Of a DNA stretch of 64,000 nucleotides, positions 18,685 to 27,533 are shown piece by piece. Below the pieces are notes generated by a model that saw only the letters and a list, made by a program, of their open reading frames with translations, did not search any database and was not told where the DNA came from. This DNA comes from Alphaproteobacteria bacterium. Lineage in GTDB: Bacteria; Pseudomonadota; Alphaproteobacteria; Micropepsales; Micropepsaceae. Numbering within the stretch: the stretch's first letter is position 1; each line of letters opens with the position of its first letter. The position numbers were made by a program, and so were the translations under genes. The stretch covers positions 310,001 to 374,000 of the forward strand of contig WGMH01000004.1 of assembly GCA_016125165.1 (NCBI GenBank), read 5' to 3'.

Positions 18685-20397
18685 CTATGACCGGACATAC
18701 ACGCCATAGCGGGGATAGCGCAGTTTGGGACGATCGCTGTATCGGTCGGGGTTTTCAAATTTGCTGATGGGCGGGCTGATGATCAGCCGGTTTTCCTTGC
18801 AGATGAACATGTTCTCATCAGGGTTGGGATTGGGTTCGGGCGTGCTGACGCGCGCGGGAAATCTCTGTGTTGAGCTGCCATAGGGCGCCGTCGTTGAATG
18901 TGTCTTGCGCTCGGTAATGCGCAGCGGCTCAACGACGCTCATGGTGATGCGGTCTCCCGAAGTCGAATAGGTCCAAGATGCTTCATAGCTTCGCACGATC
19001 GTGACCTGGAACCGCACCTGACCAACCGCCTTGACCGGCCCGTCAAACCTGAGATTGCTCGCGGCGAACCGTGCATGACCTTCATGGAAGGACATCACCA
19101 CATCGCCATGACCATGCAGCTGGTAATCCGGGGATGGCGACAGGCTTTCAAGATTGAGATCGCTGATGGTCCAGTCGCCCGCTGGACAGCTGCAAACCAG
19201 ATTGGCGCGCCGCTGCGTGTCCGGCTTCACGAACACAACGCCATCGTGCAGGGACATTGTTGCAACGCGGATAGTCTTCGGACTTCCACACGCGACGCTC
19301 AACGGACTTGGCATGGAAGTCCATGAGCCCCTTGCTTGCGAAAACATCGGGGTTGTCCCGCGCAAGGCGCTGCCCACGGCAAAGAATCCTGTCGGCTGGT
19401 ATTCACCGGGCACAAAAGTAATCGTGCCGCGAACCAGCGTGAGCGCAGGGACCGTGGCGGGCGAATAATAATCCGGGTCCGCACGGGGAACGCCCGTTGT
19501 GGTGTGCAGGGATGTCATCACGGGGCCAAACTCGCTACCCGCAACTTCAACACCGCTGGGCGAAACAATGCGTTCATCAACATAGTCCTGCGCGAAATGC
19601 CGGTATTCGGATTCGGGCATGGCGCGGCTGGCGCCTTCGAGCTGGCTCATGCTCCCCTCGGCGAGGCCGCTGATGTAGGAAACCATGCGCGGCGCCCCGA
19701 GCCAGATGAAGAACACGACATTCGCATACTGGTTTTCGAGCAGGGAATGCGTTGTCGACCGTTCGCGGAAGAGACTCAAATTGTGGCGTAGATCACTGTC
19801 GCCCACGCGTTCCGGCATCGCGAAATCCTCAAACCACTCCGCGGAGCCTTCCGTCCACCATCGTGAATCCGAGCGCGCGGCCTTGGCGGGCCAATTGTTG
19901 TATTGCACACAATGAAACATCTCATGTGTCAGCGAGCGCGCAAGCACGCCCAGATCCGTTGATGCCGAATCATAGATCATGATGGCGCAGTCGCTCACTC
20001 CGTCAGAGCGAGCGTTGGTCTCGGCCCGCGCGCCACCGGCATGGTCATTGACGATGACCATGTGAACCGTGTCCTGCAGGCGCGCGCCGGGAATTCGGCG
20101 CAAGCCCGAGCCCACTGCGTTTGCGACTTCGCCGATCATATGGCGGATTTCGCCAAGCCTGTGGTCGGAGAGACCGCCTGCCGCTTCATTCTCAAGAAGC
20201 AGTGTCAACTGGGACCGGCGCGCGCCCCAGTCGATGACCGTGCGATGAATGGGGCTGCAAGTGCCGTCCGGGAATCGTTCGAAGCCCCAGTCGATGGTTT
20301 CGCAATATTCTGCACGGGCAGGACCGACGCCCATCAACACGAAAAACAGCAAAGCAAATGCCGCCCAAACTGGGCGAACCTTCGACACCGTGCCCAT
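18685..20397 (-). CDS. Putative secreted HExxH zinc metallopeptidase
   Basis: This 570-residue protein is exported (MGTVSKVRPVWAAFALLFFVL... cleavage near ARA-EYC). A zincin-type motif HEMFH lies at residues 158-162. It is followed 20 residues later by WWTEGSAEWFED, whose Glu183 is placed as a third ligand. This pattern is common in gluzincins of poorly described families. The C-terminal 350 residues look like beta-rich domains with several cysteines and have no recognised family. The start at 20397 is chosen because it opens the signal peptide; the frame is open to 20577. The substrate is unknown. Confidence 0.72.
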   Translation of the reverse strand: MGTVSKVRPVWAAFALLFFVLMGVGPARAEYCETIDWGFERFPDGTCSPIHRTVIDWGARRSQLTLLLENEAAGGLSDHRLGEIRHMIGEVANAVGSGLRRIPGARLQDTVHMVIVNDHAGGARAETNARSDGVSDCAIMIYDSASTDLGVLARSLTHEMFHCVQYNNWPAKAARSDSRWWTEGSAEWFEDFAMPERVGDSDLRHNLSLFRERSTTHSLLENQYANVVFFIWLGAPRMVSYISGLAEGSMSQLEGASRAMPESEYRHFAQDYVDERIVSPSGVEVAGSEFGPVMTSLHTTTGVPRADPDYYSPATVPALTLVRGTITFVPGEYQPTGFFAVGSALRGTTPMFSQARGSWTSMPSPLSVACGSPKTIRVATMSLHDGVVFVKPDTQRRANLVCSCPAGDWTISDLNLESLSPSPDYQLHGHGDVVMSFHEGHARFAASNLRFDGPVKAVGQVRFQVTIVRSYEASWTYSTSGDRITMSVVEPLRITERKTHSTTAPYGSSTQRFPARVSTPEPNPNPDENMFICKENRLIISPPISKFENPDRYSDRPKLRYPRYGVYVRS

Positions 20398-20852
20398 GCA
20401 AGTCCCCGCAACGATTTGCGCGAATGTAACATAGACCAGCCGTTCGGCATGGTGGTCTTCGGGCAACTCCACATCGCAGGGAATGCCTGCATCCGATCTG
20501 ACATCCGCGCGAAGCAGAGGATACACGCGGAGCTTCGGAGCGGAAATTATCCACGCATGACAAATGCCGCGCTGCAAATGTCTCTTTCTATTTCAATGCT
20601 TTAGTCGTTTTCCAGAAATCGCCTGTTTCGTGGGGGGAGGGAGGGGGCCGCCCTTTTGGTCAATTCTACAGCTGCAACACATACCGGTGTCAGAAGGTCC
20701 TTATGTCGGCAAGCTGGTGGCGACATTCAAGAGGCAACAACACATGAGCCGCCAAAGCGATCTCGTGGATCGCGCCGCGATGCCCCCTGCAAGACAGGTG
20801 TCCGCCCGCCGGCGCAAAACGCCCGCGTGGTTCCGGGACCCTGATGATGGGT
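20398..20852. other. Gene-free interval of about 455 bases
   Basis: The interval holds the upstream region of the secreted peptidase gene, the ~90-nt direct repeat copy 1 (20591-20681) and the 3' flank of the first PhyH gene. Short open frames cross it but none shows a family pattern or a good ribosome site. Confidence 0.6.
20591..20681 (+). repeat. ~90-nt diverged direct repeat, copy 1
   Basis: The first 30 bases match 56081-56110 at 27 positions (TTTCAATGCTTTAGTCG, then TCCAGAAATCG). A run GGGGGGAGGGAGGGGG follows in both copies. The last 32 bases (20650-20681) match 56144-56175 at 25 positions. The order and orientation of the three blocks are conserved. The G-run could form a quadruplex. 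The role is unknown: island boundary, small RNA or mobile element remnant. Confidence 0.7.
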
Positions 20853-21743
20853 TTATCCGAACTGGTTTTCCTGCGCAGCGCGGGTAAGCGCGAGTTTGGC
20901 GCTCGAAGGTCCTTCTTCGCGGTAACCCTGCCATTTGTCACGCCATGCAAGCTTGGCGAAGCGTTCGCCATGCGGCGCGATTTCCTCGTCAGTGAGATCG
21001 CCAAAGTCTTCTGCTGGCATCACGAAGCTGCGGCAGTAGATGGTGGCATAACTGACGCGCGTGCCGTCGCTCGTCTTTGGCAATGCGCCATGCCAGGTGT
21101 TGCCGTGAAAGACGCAAAGCGAACCCGGCTTGGCGATGATCGGTACGACGATATCGTCACTGCCCTGCCCGCCGATGCATTTCGGCTGCTCGGCCAGCGT
21201 GGGATGGCGGCAGAGCTTGTGGCTGCCAGGCACCATGAAGAGCGCGCCGTTCTCGCGCGTGTAGTCGCTCAAGACCCAGGTGACATTGCACACCATGCCC
21301 CACGGCGGCAGCGGCGGCGGCACGGAAAGCGTGTCGCAATGCATGAAGACAGGATTGATCTTGCCCGCCTTGAGAATGGAGCTGCTCTGATAGATGCGCA
21401 GCGACGAGCCCAGAATGTAGGACGCCAGAGCATATCCTGCCGGTGAGACGGTGGCTTCGCGGAACAGCGGGTCGCGCTTGACGGTGTGAAAGAGATGTTC
21501 GCCGTCCACCGCGCGCGCCTGATTGGAATTGTAATCGGCGATGCTGCTGTCGGTGCCCTTGGTGTGACGCCAGATGGCATCCGCCAGTTTGTCGGCGAAT
21601 CCGGCCGGCGCGGCCAGTTCGGGCGGCACCACGGTGAAGCCAAAGGTATCAAGTTCCGCCACATGGGATTCCAGCCCCAAGCGGCGGATTTCACGGTAGT
21701 TGTCGTTGACACCCTGGCTGGTGGGCCACGCGCCGATTTCCAT
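20853..21743 (-). CDS. PhyH-type Fe(II)/2-oxoglutarate dioxygenase (paralogue 1)
   Basis: This 296-residue protein belongs to the phytanoyl-CoA dioxygenase family of non-haem iron hydroxylases. The metal ligands are His135 and Asp137 (FMHCDT) and the distal His217 (GNTWHG). It begins MEIGAW, like its two paralogues at 34065 and 46509, and they align throughout (LFHTVKRDPLF, DYTRENGALFMVPGSHKLC). The start at 21743 follows this shared N terminus; the frame runs on to 21908. The family couples decarboxylation of 2-oxoglutarate to hydroxylation of a substrate, which is unknown here. It is divergent from the thiolase gene, 130 bases apart. Confidence 0.88.
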   Translation of the reverse strand: MEIGAWPTSQGVNDNYREIRRLGLESHVAELDTFGFTVVPPELAAPAGFADKLADAIWRHTKGTDSSIADYNSNQARAVDGEHLFHTVKRDPLFREATVSPAGYALASYILGSSLRIYQSSSILKAGKINPVFMHCDTLSVPPPLPPWGMVCNVTWVLSDYTRENGALFMVPGSHKLCRHPTLAEQPKCIGGQGSDDIVVPIIAKPGSLCVFHGNTWHGALPKTSDGTRVSYATIYCRSFVMPAEDFGDLTDEEIAPHGERFAKLAWRDKWQGYREEGPSSAKLALTRAAQENQFG

Positions 21744-21873
21744 TGGTCTGCTCCTGCGGATTCCGCGCTTGAAAGACCCGCGAAGCCCCCCATTTCCACT
21801 ATCACAGTAGCGGAATTCGCACCGTCGGGTGTCCGCTTGTTCAAACCACAACGCACACGCCAAGGATATTTTC

Positions 21874-23052
21874 ATGAGCGGCAAAGCCCTCGTTGCCGGA
21901 GTCGGCATGATCCCCTTTACGAAGCCGGGCCAGAGCGAAAGCTATGAGGTGATGGGCGCGAAGGCCGCGCACGCCGCGCTGAGCGACGCAGGGATCGGAT
22001 ATCCCAAGGTGCAGCAGGCCTATGTCGGCTATGTTTATGGCGATTCCACCTGCGGGCAGGCGGCACTCTATCCGGTGGGGTTGACGGGCATTCCCATCAT
22101 CAACGTGAACAACAATTGTTCGACCGGCTCGACGGCGCTGTTTCTGGCGCGGCAGGCGGTGGAATCCGGCATGGTGGACTGTGCGCTGGCGCTGGGCTTC
22201 GAGCAGATGAACCCCGGCGCGATCGGCGCGGTGTTTGCCGACCGTGTGTCACCGCTGGAGCAACACAACCAGACGATGACGCGCGCGCAGGGCTTCGACG
22301 ACGTTGCGCCGAGCGCCGCGCAACTGTTCGGCGGCGCGGGACGCGAATATGCCGAGATCAATGGCACACGCACGGAGACCTTCGCGAAAATTTCGGAGAA
22401 GGCGCGCAAGCACGCCGCCAACAATCCGTTCGCGATTTTTCGCGATCCGCTCAGCGTGGACGAGGTCATGGCCTCCAAGCACATCTACGGGCCGCTGACA
22501 CGCTTTCAATGCTGCCCGCCCACCTGCGGCGCAGCGGCGGCGGTGATCGTATCCGAAGCCTTCGCGAAGAAACATGGCATCAAGGGAATCGAGATCGTGG
22601 CGCAGGCCATGACCACCGACGGGCCGAATGCCTTCGCGCGCGATTCCATGATCGATGTCGTGGGTTACGGCATGGCGCGGCAAGCGGCCGATGCCGTGTA
22701 TGAGGCCGCGGGCCTTGGGCCTTACGACTGCGATGTGGTGGAGCTGCACGATTGCTTCACCGCCAACGAGCTTCTGACGTATGAGGCGATCCGCCTGACG
22801 CCCGAAGGCACGGCGGAGAAGTTCATCTGGGACGGCGACAATTCCTATGGCGGGCGCATCGTCACCAACCCATCGGGCGGCCTGCTCTCCAAAGGCCATC
22901 CGCTCGGCGCCACCGGACTTGCGCAATGCACCGAACTGGTCTGGCAATTGCGCGGTCAGGCCGGAAAGCGGCAGGTGGAAGGCGCGAGCGTCGCACTTCA
23001 GCACAATCTTGGCCTTGGCGGTGCCTGCGTTGTGACGATGTACAAGGCCTGA
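21874..23052 (+). CDS. SCPx-type thiolase / lipid-transfer protein
   Basis: The 392-residue product has the thiolase fold. The nucleophilic cysteine is in INVNNNCSTGSTAL, a DVVELHDCFTANELLTYEA block follows, and the C-terminal GGLLSKGHPLGATG holds the catalytic His. This wording is that of the SCP-x/SCP2 thiolase group, which cleaves branched or bulky 3-oxoacyl-CoAs such as sterol side chains. It would complete beta-oxidation with the dehydrogenases and hydratases of this cluster. The start at 21874 gives the family's usual MSGKALVAGVGMIPF. A perfect palindrome (23074-23101) follows the gene. Confidence 0.9.
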   Translation: MSGKALVAGVGMIPFTKPGQSESYEVMGAKAAHAALSDAGIGYPKVQQAYVGYVYGDSTCGQAALYPVGLTGIPIINVNNNCSTGSTALFLARQAVESGMVDCALALGFEQMNPGAIGAVFADRVSPLEQHNQTMTRAQGFDDVAPSAAQLFGGAGREYAEINGTRTETFAKISEKARKHAANNPFAIFRDPLSVDEVMASKHIYGPLTRFQCCPPTCGAAAAVIVSEAFAKKHGIKGIEIVAQAMTTDGPNAFARDSMIDVVGYGMARQAADAVYEAAGLGPYDCDVVELHDCFTANELLTYEAIRLTPEGTAEKFIWDGDNSYGGRIVTNPSGGLLSKGHPLGATGLAQCTELVWQLRGQAGKRQVEGASVALQHNLGLGGACVVTMYKA

Positions 23053-23073
23053 TGCAGAAGTCCGCCTGCAAAT

Positions 23074-23101
23074 GTCATGGCCCGCGAATGCGGGCCATGA
23101 C
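23074..23101. terminator. Perfect palindrome between convergent genes (dispersed family, copy 2)
   Basis: The arms GTCATGGCCCGC and GCGGGCCATGAC surround a GAAT loop, giving 12 paired bases. It lies between the convergent thiolase and acyl-CoA ligase genes, where a bidirectional terminator is expected. It shares its core with the palindrome at 7724. Confidence 0.6.
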
Positions 23102-23148
23102 AACCGGGTTTGTGATCTCAAACCGCTAACCTGTGACGGCGGTGAATC

Positions 23149-24747
23149 TCAATTCACCTGACGGTCGCGGCCTTCCCAATAGGGCTTGCGCAGTTCGCGC
23201 TTGAGCACCTTGCCGGTTCCATTGCGTGGAAGCGCTTCCACAAAGTCGATGGACTTCGGCACCTTGTATCCGGCGATGCGCGTGCGCGCGAAATCGATGA
23301 TCGCGTTCGCGTCGGGCTTGCTGCCGGGTTTCAGAACAATCACGGCCTTCACCGCCTCGCCCCATTTGTCATCCGGCACCGCAATCACGGCGATCTCCGC
23401 AACGGAGGGATGGCCATAGATCGCGCTTTCCACTTCGGCCGGATAGATGTTTTCGCCGCCCGAGACGATCATGTCCTTCACGCGGTCCTGCACATAGACG
23501 TAGCCGTCTTCATCCATATAGCCGGCATCGCCCGTGCGCACCCATCCATCATCGGTGAGCGTGGCAGCCGTTGCCTCCGCAAGGTTCCAGTAACCGTTCA
23601 TGCGCGTGGGCGAATGTATCCAGATTTCACCCTCCATGCCCGGCGCCAGTGTGCGGCCCTCGGAATCGCGGACTTCTATCCTGGCGCCGGTGACCGCACG
23701 CCCGGCCGACCGCATGCGCGTGTTGCCGCTGAAGGAATGATCCTCGGCCGGCAGGTAGGTGACGGCGCCGGCCGTCTCCGTCATGCCGTAAAGCTGGATG
23801 AAACCGCACTGGAACACTTCCACTGCTTCGCGCAGAAGATCGAGCGGAATCGGCGAGGCTCCGTAAAGAAGATATTTGATCGACGAGAAATCCGTTTCGC
23901 GGCATTTGGGATGCTGCAGCAATTGCTGGATCGCCGCGGGCACCAGCACGAGCTTTGAAACACGGTCACGGCGGATTGTCTCCAGAACTTCTCCCGGTTC
24001 GAACTGCGTGAGGATGATGTTTCGCGCGCCGTTGTAGTAGCCGACAACGCCCCAGCCCGTGCCGGAGATGTGAAAGGCCGGCATGGTGACGAGACTGACA
24101 TCCTTGGCATCCCAATCGTTCCAAAGCAGTTGCGGATCATACTGATCCTTCATGATCGCGCGGCTGCGATCATGCGCATAGAACGAGTAGTGCGAAAGCT
24201 GCACGCCTTTGGGATGGCCCGTGGTGCCGCTGGTGTACATCTGAACGATGGTATCGGCGGGGTTGCCGCGATAACCAGTATCGGCGGCGCTCTGCTGTGC
24301 AAGCCATTGATCGTAATTTGGCCAGCCTTCCGCCGCGCCATCGGTGACGATGACCTTGATGTCCTTCTTCAGGTCGGCAAGCACCGATTTGAGAAGACCG
24401 GCGAAACGTTCGCCGATAAAGATTACATCGGCGCCGCAATCGTTGAGGATGTAGGCGATTTCCGGCGGCGCGAGACGCCAGTTCACCGACACGAGCACAC
24501 CACCCATCTTGGCAGTGCCGAACAGGATCTCGAAATAGCGATCCGAATTCTGGTCCAGCGCGGCGACGCGGCTGCCCGGCTTCAGACCCAGCCCGATCAG
24601 GCCGTTGGCAACGCGCGAACACCGCTCATCCCAAGCGCCATAGGTGGTGACGCGATCGCCATCGACAACCGCGACGGAGTCCGGTCGGTTCGCGGCGTGA
24701 TAGCGCGGCACATCGGCAAGGGTTTCGATCTCGGGGATATAGGTCAA
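23149..24747 (-). CDS. Long/medium-chain acyl-CoA ligase (AMP-binding)
   Basis: The 532-residue protein is an ANL-superfamily ligase. It has the P-loop MYTSGTTGHPKGVQLSH, the A5 motif QLYGMTETAG, the A7/A8 region GWVRTGDAGYMDEDGYVYVQDRVKDMI, and the C-terminal catalytic lysine motif RNGTGKVLKREL. It activates a carboxylic acid to its CoA thioester at the cost of ATP. The start is TTG at 24747 with GAGGA just upstream. Context points to the entry step of the nearby beta-oxidation set. Whether the acid is a fatty acid or an aromatic or cyclic acid cannot be told. Confidence 0.9.
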   Translation of the reverse strand: MTYIPEIETLADVPRYHAANRPDSVAVVDGDRVTTYGAWDERCSRVANGLIGLGLKPGSRVAALDQNSDRYFEILFGTAKMGGVLVSVNWRLAPPEIAYILNDCGADVIFIGERFAGLLKSVLADLKKDIKVIVTDGAAEGWPNYDQWLAQQSAADTGYRGNPADTIVQMYTSGTTGHPKGVQLSHYSFYAHDRSRAIMKDQYDPQLLWNDWDAKDVSLVTMPAFHISGTGWGVVGYYNGARNIILTQFEPGEVLETIRRDRVSKLVLVPAAIQQLLQHPKCRETDFSSIKYLLYGASPIPLDLLREAVEVFQCGFIQLYGMTETAGAVTYLPAEDHSFSGNTRMRSAGRAVTGARIEVRDSEGRTLAPGMEGEIWIHSPTRMNGYWNLAEATAATLTDDGWVRTGDAGYMDEDGYVYVQDRVKDMIVSGGENIYPAEVESAIYGHPSVAEIAVIAVPDDKWGEAVKAVIVLKPGSKPDANAIIDFARTRIAGYKVPKSIDFVEALPRNGTGKVLKRELRKPYWEGRDRQVN

Positions 24748-24786
24748 GGCGTCCTCACAACAGGCTTGTTGTTGTTATTGCGATTT

Positions 24787-25455
24787 CTATTCCGCCGCCA
24801 TGGCCATGGGATCGAGCCGCCGTTCGGATTTGCATGCGGCCGGAACAATCGAGGCCAGGACATCGAACGCGCTGTCGCCTTCGGCGAGCCTGTTGCGGCA
24901 AATCTGTTTGCCCTTGCCGACATGCTTTTCGATGGTGCTTACGGAGAGCTGCATCTGCTGCGACATCTCCTTGTAGGAGAGTTCGTCCACGACACGCAGC
25001 GTGAAGGCTTCGCGGCAGCGATGCGGCATGCCATCCATCAGCTGGCGGCAGGCCGCGGCCTCTTCGGACGCGATCATCTGTTCCTCAGCCGTCGCCGTGC
25101 GGCGGGACAGGACGTCATCGAGCGCGGTGCGCATGGCATCGGAATTGCGCAACCGGTCGTTGCGAATGTGATTGAGGGCGAGATTGCGCGCGGCCTTGAA
25201 AAGAACGGCGCGCGGCGAATTCACACCACCCTGCTCCAGCGCCCGCCAAACGCGGATGAATGTCTCCTGCACAATGTCCTCGGCCTCACTGCGGTTGCGG
25301 ACAATACGGTTGACGAAAAGCCGGAGCGCCGCGGCTTCCTGACGATAGAGCGTCTCCAAAGTTCCGCGAATCCGGGGCGCAGGCTCGTGGTCCTGGCTGG
25401 AATTCGAATCGGGCAGAGACAGCGCGCTGCCGATTCCAGAGTGCTCAAGCCACAT
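24787..25455 (-). CDS. ECF-type RNA polymerase sigma factor without visible anti-sigma partner
   Basis: The 222-residue product has region 2 (LFVNRIVRNRSEAEDIVQETFIRVW) and region 4 (REAFTLRVVDELSYKEMSQQMQLSVSTIEKHVGKG) like FecI-group ECF sigma factors. Unlike the sigma factor at 51842 there is no FecR anti-sigma gene beside it. It has an unusually long N terminus (about 30 residues before region 2) and a C-terminal extension of about 28 residues. Such tails sometimes regulate ECF activity; this is inference. It diverges from the TetR gene across 213 bases and lies just downstream of the acyl-CoA ligase promoter region. Confidence 0.88.
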   Translation of the reverse strand: MWLEHSGIGSALSLPDSNSSQDHEPAPRIRGTLETLYRQEAAALRLFVNRIVRNRSEAEDIVQETFIRVWRALEQGGVNSPRAVLFKAARNLALNHIRNDRLRNSDAMRTALDDVLSRRTATAEEQMIASEEAAACRQLMDGMPHRCREAFTLRVVDELSYKEMSQQMQLSVSTIEKHVGKGKQICRNRLAEGDSAFDVLASIVPAACKSERRLDPMAMAAE

Positions 25456-25570
25456 CGCCCTCTCCCTTGGCTCGACTCGACCGTTCCTGCTTTCCCGAGG
25501 TGCCGAAGCCAGTTTTTTCTGGCTTTCCGCCCGCTCAGCAGGTAATTTGACCCCTAGGTAAATCTCTCTA

Positions 25571-25582
25571 CCGACTGGTCGG
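25571..25582. promoter_or_regulatory. Candidate TetR operator
   Basis: A 12-base inverted repeat, CCGAC-TG-GTCGG, lies in the divergent sigma factor/TetR interval, about 85 bases before the TetR start. Size, symmetry and position fit an autoregulatory TetR-family site. It has not been matched to a second copy elsewhere in the window. Confidence 0.4.
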
Positions 25583-25667
25583 AAATATTCCCGTCAAGAC
25601 GGATGAGAGTCAAGGGGTACACTCCCGCGCGCAGCCGGATGCGTTCGGGTTGGGGGATGGAAAGCGG

Positions 25668-26321
25668 ATGAGTGAAGCAGCGGAGCGGCCAAAAGCAGCC
25701 AAGGCGTCCCGACGCGCCTGGAGCGGCGCCATTCAGGGCCGTAGCGAACAATTCGAATTAAAGCGTCAGGTGGTGCTGCGCACGGCGGCGCGGGTGTTCA
25801 GCGAGCGGGGGTTTCACCAGACAACACTCGTGGATATTGCCGACGAGCTGCATATCTCCAAGCCGACGCTCTATCACTACTTCCGGAGCAAGGACGAGAT
25901 TCTGCTGGAAGTGCAGCAAATGGCCATCGCGCAGATCATCGATGTGCCACTGGAGCCCGAATCCGGCCACAGCACGGGCCTGCAGCAACTGAAGGAATTC
26001 GTGAGCCGCTACATCTCCATGATCGTGGACGATTTCGGTACCTGCCTGATAATGACCGGCGTGCTGCCGCTGCAGCCCGAAAATCGCCTGATCGTGCGCA
26101 AAGGCAGCAAGGACATCGAAAAGATGATGCGCGAAATCCTGCGCCGCGGGGTGGCGGACGGCTCGATAGCGCCCTGTGACCCCAAGATCACAGCCATGCT
26201 GTTTTTCGGCGCCATGAACTGGGTACCTTACTGGTATCGCACGAGCGGCGAGATTGCGGTCGATGGGCTGGTGCAAAGAACCCTCGACTTCGTGCTGACC
26301 GGGCTGGAACCGCGGACATAG
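25668..26321 (+). CDS. TetR/AcrR family transcriptional regulator (cluster copy 1)
   Basis: The 217-residue protein has the N-terminal TetR helix-turn-helix (FSERGFHQTTLVDIADELHISKPTLYHYFRSKDEIL). A ligand domain follows, related to that of the second TetR at 43257; both begin with an AW/PW-x3-IQ-x-R-x3-FELKRQ segment. The ATG at 25668 is preferred over an upstream in-frame TTG at 25650. It lies immediately upstream of the acyl-CoA dehydrogenase pair on the same strand, so it probably represses the adjoining catabolic genes and is relieved by a pathway metabolite, perhaps an acyl-CoA. Confidence 0.88.
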   Translation: MSEAAERPKAAKASRRAWSGAIQGRSEQFELKRQVVLRTAARVFSERGFHQTTLVDIADELHISKPTLYHYFRSKDEILLEVQQMAIAQIIDVPLEPESGHSTGLQQLKEFVSRYISMIVDDFGTCLIMTGVLPLQPENRLIVRKGSKDIEKMMREILRRGVADGSIAPCDPKITAMLFFGAMNWVPYWYRTSGEIAVDGLVQRTLDFVLTGLEPRT

Positions 26322-26390
26322 CGGAATTTCCCGGTTTCCGGTGTCTGTCCCGAAGGGTTTTGGGCCCAAAGAAATTGCGAAAGCGCAGGG

Positions 26391-27533
26391 ATGATCCGTT
26401 CACGCCATTACACACCCGCACATGAAGCATTCCGCACGACCGTGCGCCGCTTCATGGAGCGCGAATGCGCGCCCCATTTCCGCGATTGGCAGGCCGACGG
26501 AAAGACACCACGCGAACTGTGGCTGAAGGCCGGCGAAGCGGGCCTGCTCTGCACCAAGGTGAGCCCGGAATATGGCGGCGGCGGTGGCGACCTCTATCAC
26601 AATCTCATCATCATCGAGGAACAGACGCGCATCTGCTTCAACGAACTGACGTTCTATCTGCACAGCGACATCATCGCGCCCTACATCGAACTCTATGGCA
26701 CCGACGATCAGAGGCAGCGCTTTCTGCCGCGCATGTGCCGCGGCGAACTGGTTGCGGCCATCGCCATGACGGAGCCGGGCGCTGGCAGCGACCTTGCCGG
26801 TATCCGCACCACCGCGCGCGCGGACGGCAATGGCTATCGCCTGAACGGCCAGAAGGTGTTCATCAGCAACGGACAGGTGGGCAATCTCATCTGCGTTGCG
26901 GCCAAGACCGATACCGAAGCTGGCGCCAAGGGCGTCAGCCTGTTTCTGCTGGAAACCGATGGCGCGGACGGCTTCACGCGCGGCAAGAACCTCAACAAGA
27001 TCGGCTGCAAGGCGCAGGACTCCTCGGAACTGTTCTTCGACAACGTCTATGTACCGCCGGAAAACCTGCTTGGCGGTGCCGAGGGGCGCGGCTTTCCGCA
27101 ATTGATGATGCGCCTGCCCGAAGAACGGCTGATCATGGCGATGTCGGCCATTGCGAACATGGAGGAAGCGGTGGCCGAGACGGCGCGCTACACGCGCGAG
27201 CGCGAGGCTTTTGGCCAGCACCTGATCGACTTCCAGAACACGCGATTCAAACTGGCCGAATGCAAGACCAAGGCGATGCTGGGCCGCGCCTTTCTGGAAC
27301 ACGCCATCGATGCGTTCATCGACGGCACCTTCGACACCAATCAGGCCGCGATGATCAAGCTGTGGACGACCGAGCGCCAATACGAGGTGCTGGACGAGTG
27401 CCTGCAACTGCATGGCGGCTATGGCTATATGACCGAATTCAACATTGCGCGGCGCTATGCCGACTCGCGGCTGGGGCGCATCGCTGGCGGCACCAGCGAG
27501 ATCATGCGGGAAGTGATCGGGCGCACGCTATGA
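26391..27533 (+). CDS. Acyl-CoA dehydrogenase (first of a tandem pair)
   Basis: The 380-residue flavoenzyme has the family order: N-terminal helices, a beta domain with AIAMTEPGAGSDLAGIRTTA, and a C-terminal helical domain with REAFGQHLIDFQNTRFKLAE and QLHGGYGYMTEFNIAR. The residue at the usual MCAD catalytic position is Gly (IAGGTSE). Glu245 in LPEERLIMA occupies the alternative position used by LCAD and isovaleryl-CoA dehydrogenase. It introduces a 2,3 double bond into an acyl-CoA and passes electrons to ETF. Its stop overlaps the ATG of the second dehydrogenase, suggesting equal production and possibly a hetero-oligomer. Confidence 0.92.
   Translation: MIRSRHYTPAHEAFRTTVRRFMERECAPHFRDWQADGKTPRELWLKAGEAGLLCTKVSPEYGGGGGDLYHNLIIIEEQTRICFNELTFYLHSDIIAPYIELYGTDDQRQRFLPRMCRGELVAAIAMTEPGAGSDLAGIRTTARADGNGYRLNGQKVFISNGQVGNLICVAAKTDTEAGAKGVSLFLLETDGADGFTRGKNLNKIGCKAQDSSELFFDNVYVPPENLLGGAEGRGFPQLMMRLPEERLIMAMSAIANMEEAVAETARYTREREAFGQHLIDFQNTRFKLAECKTKAMLGRAFLEHAIDAFIDGTFDTNQAAMIKLWTTERQYEVLDECLQLHGGYGYMTEFNIARRYADSRLGRIAGGTSEIMREVIGRTL

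Noticed and set aside
20564-20887. Plus-strand frame of 107 codons in the 20.4-20.85 kb interval
   Set aside because: It runs through the non-coding ~90-nt repeat and overlaps the end of the PhyH gene, with no recognisable domain.
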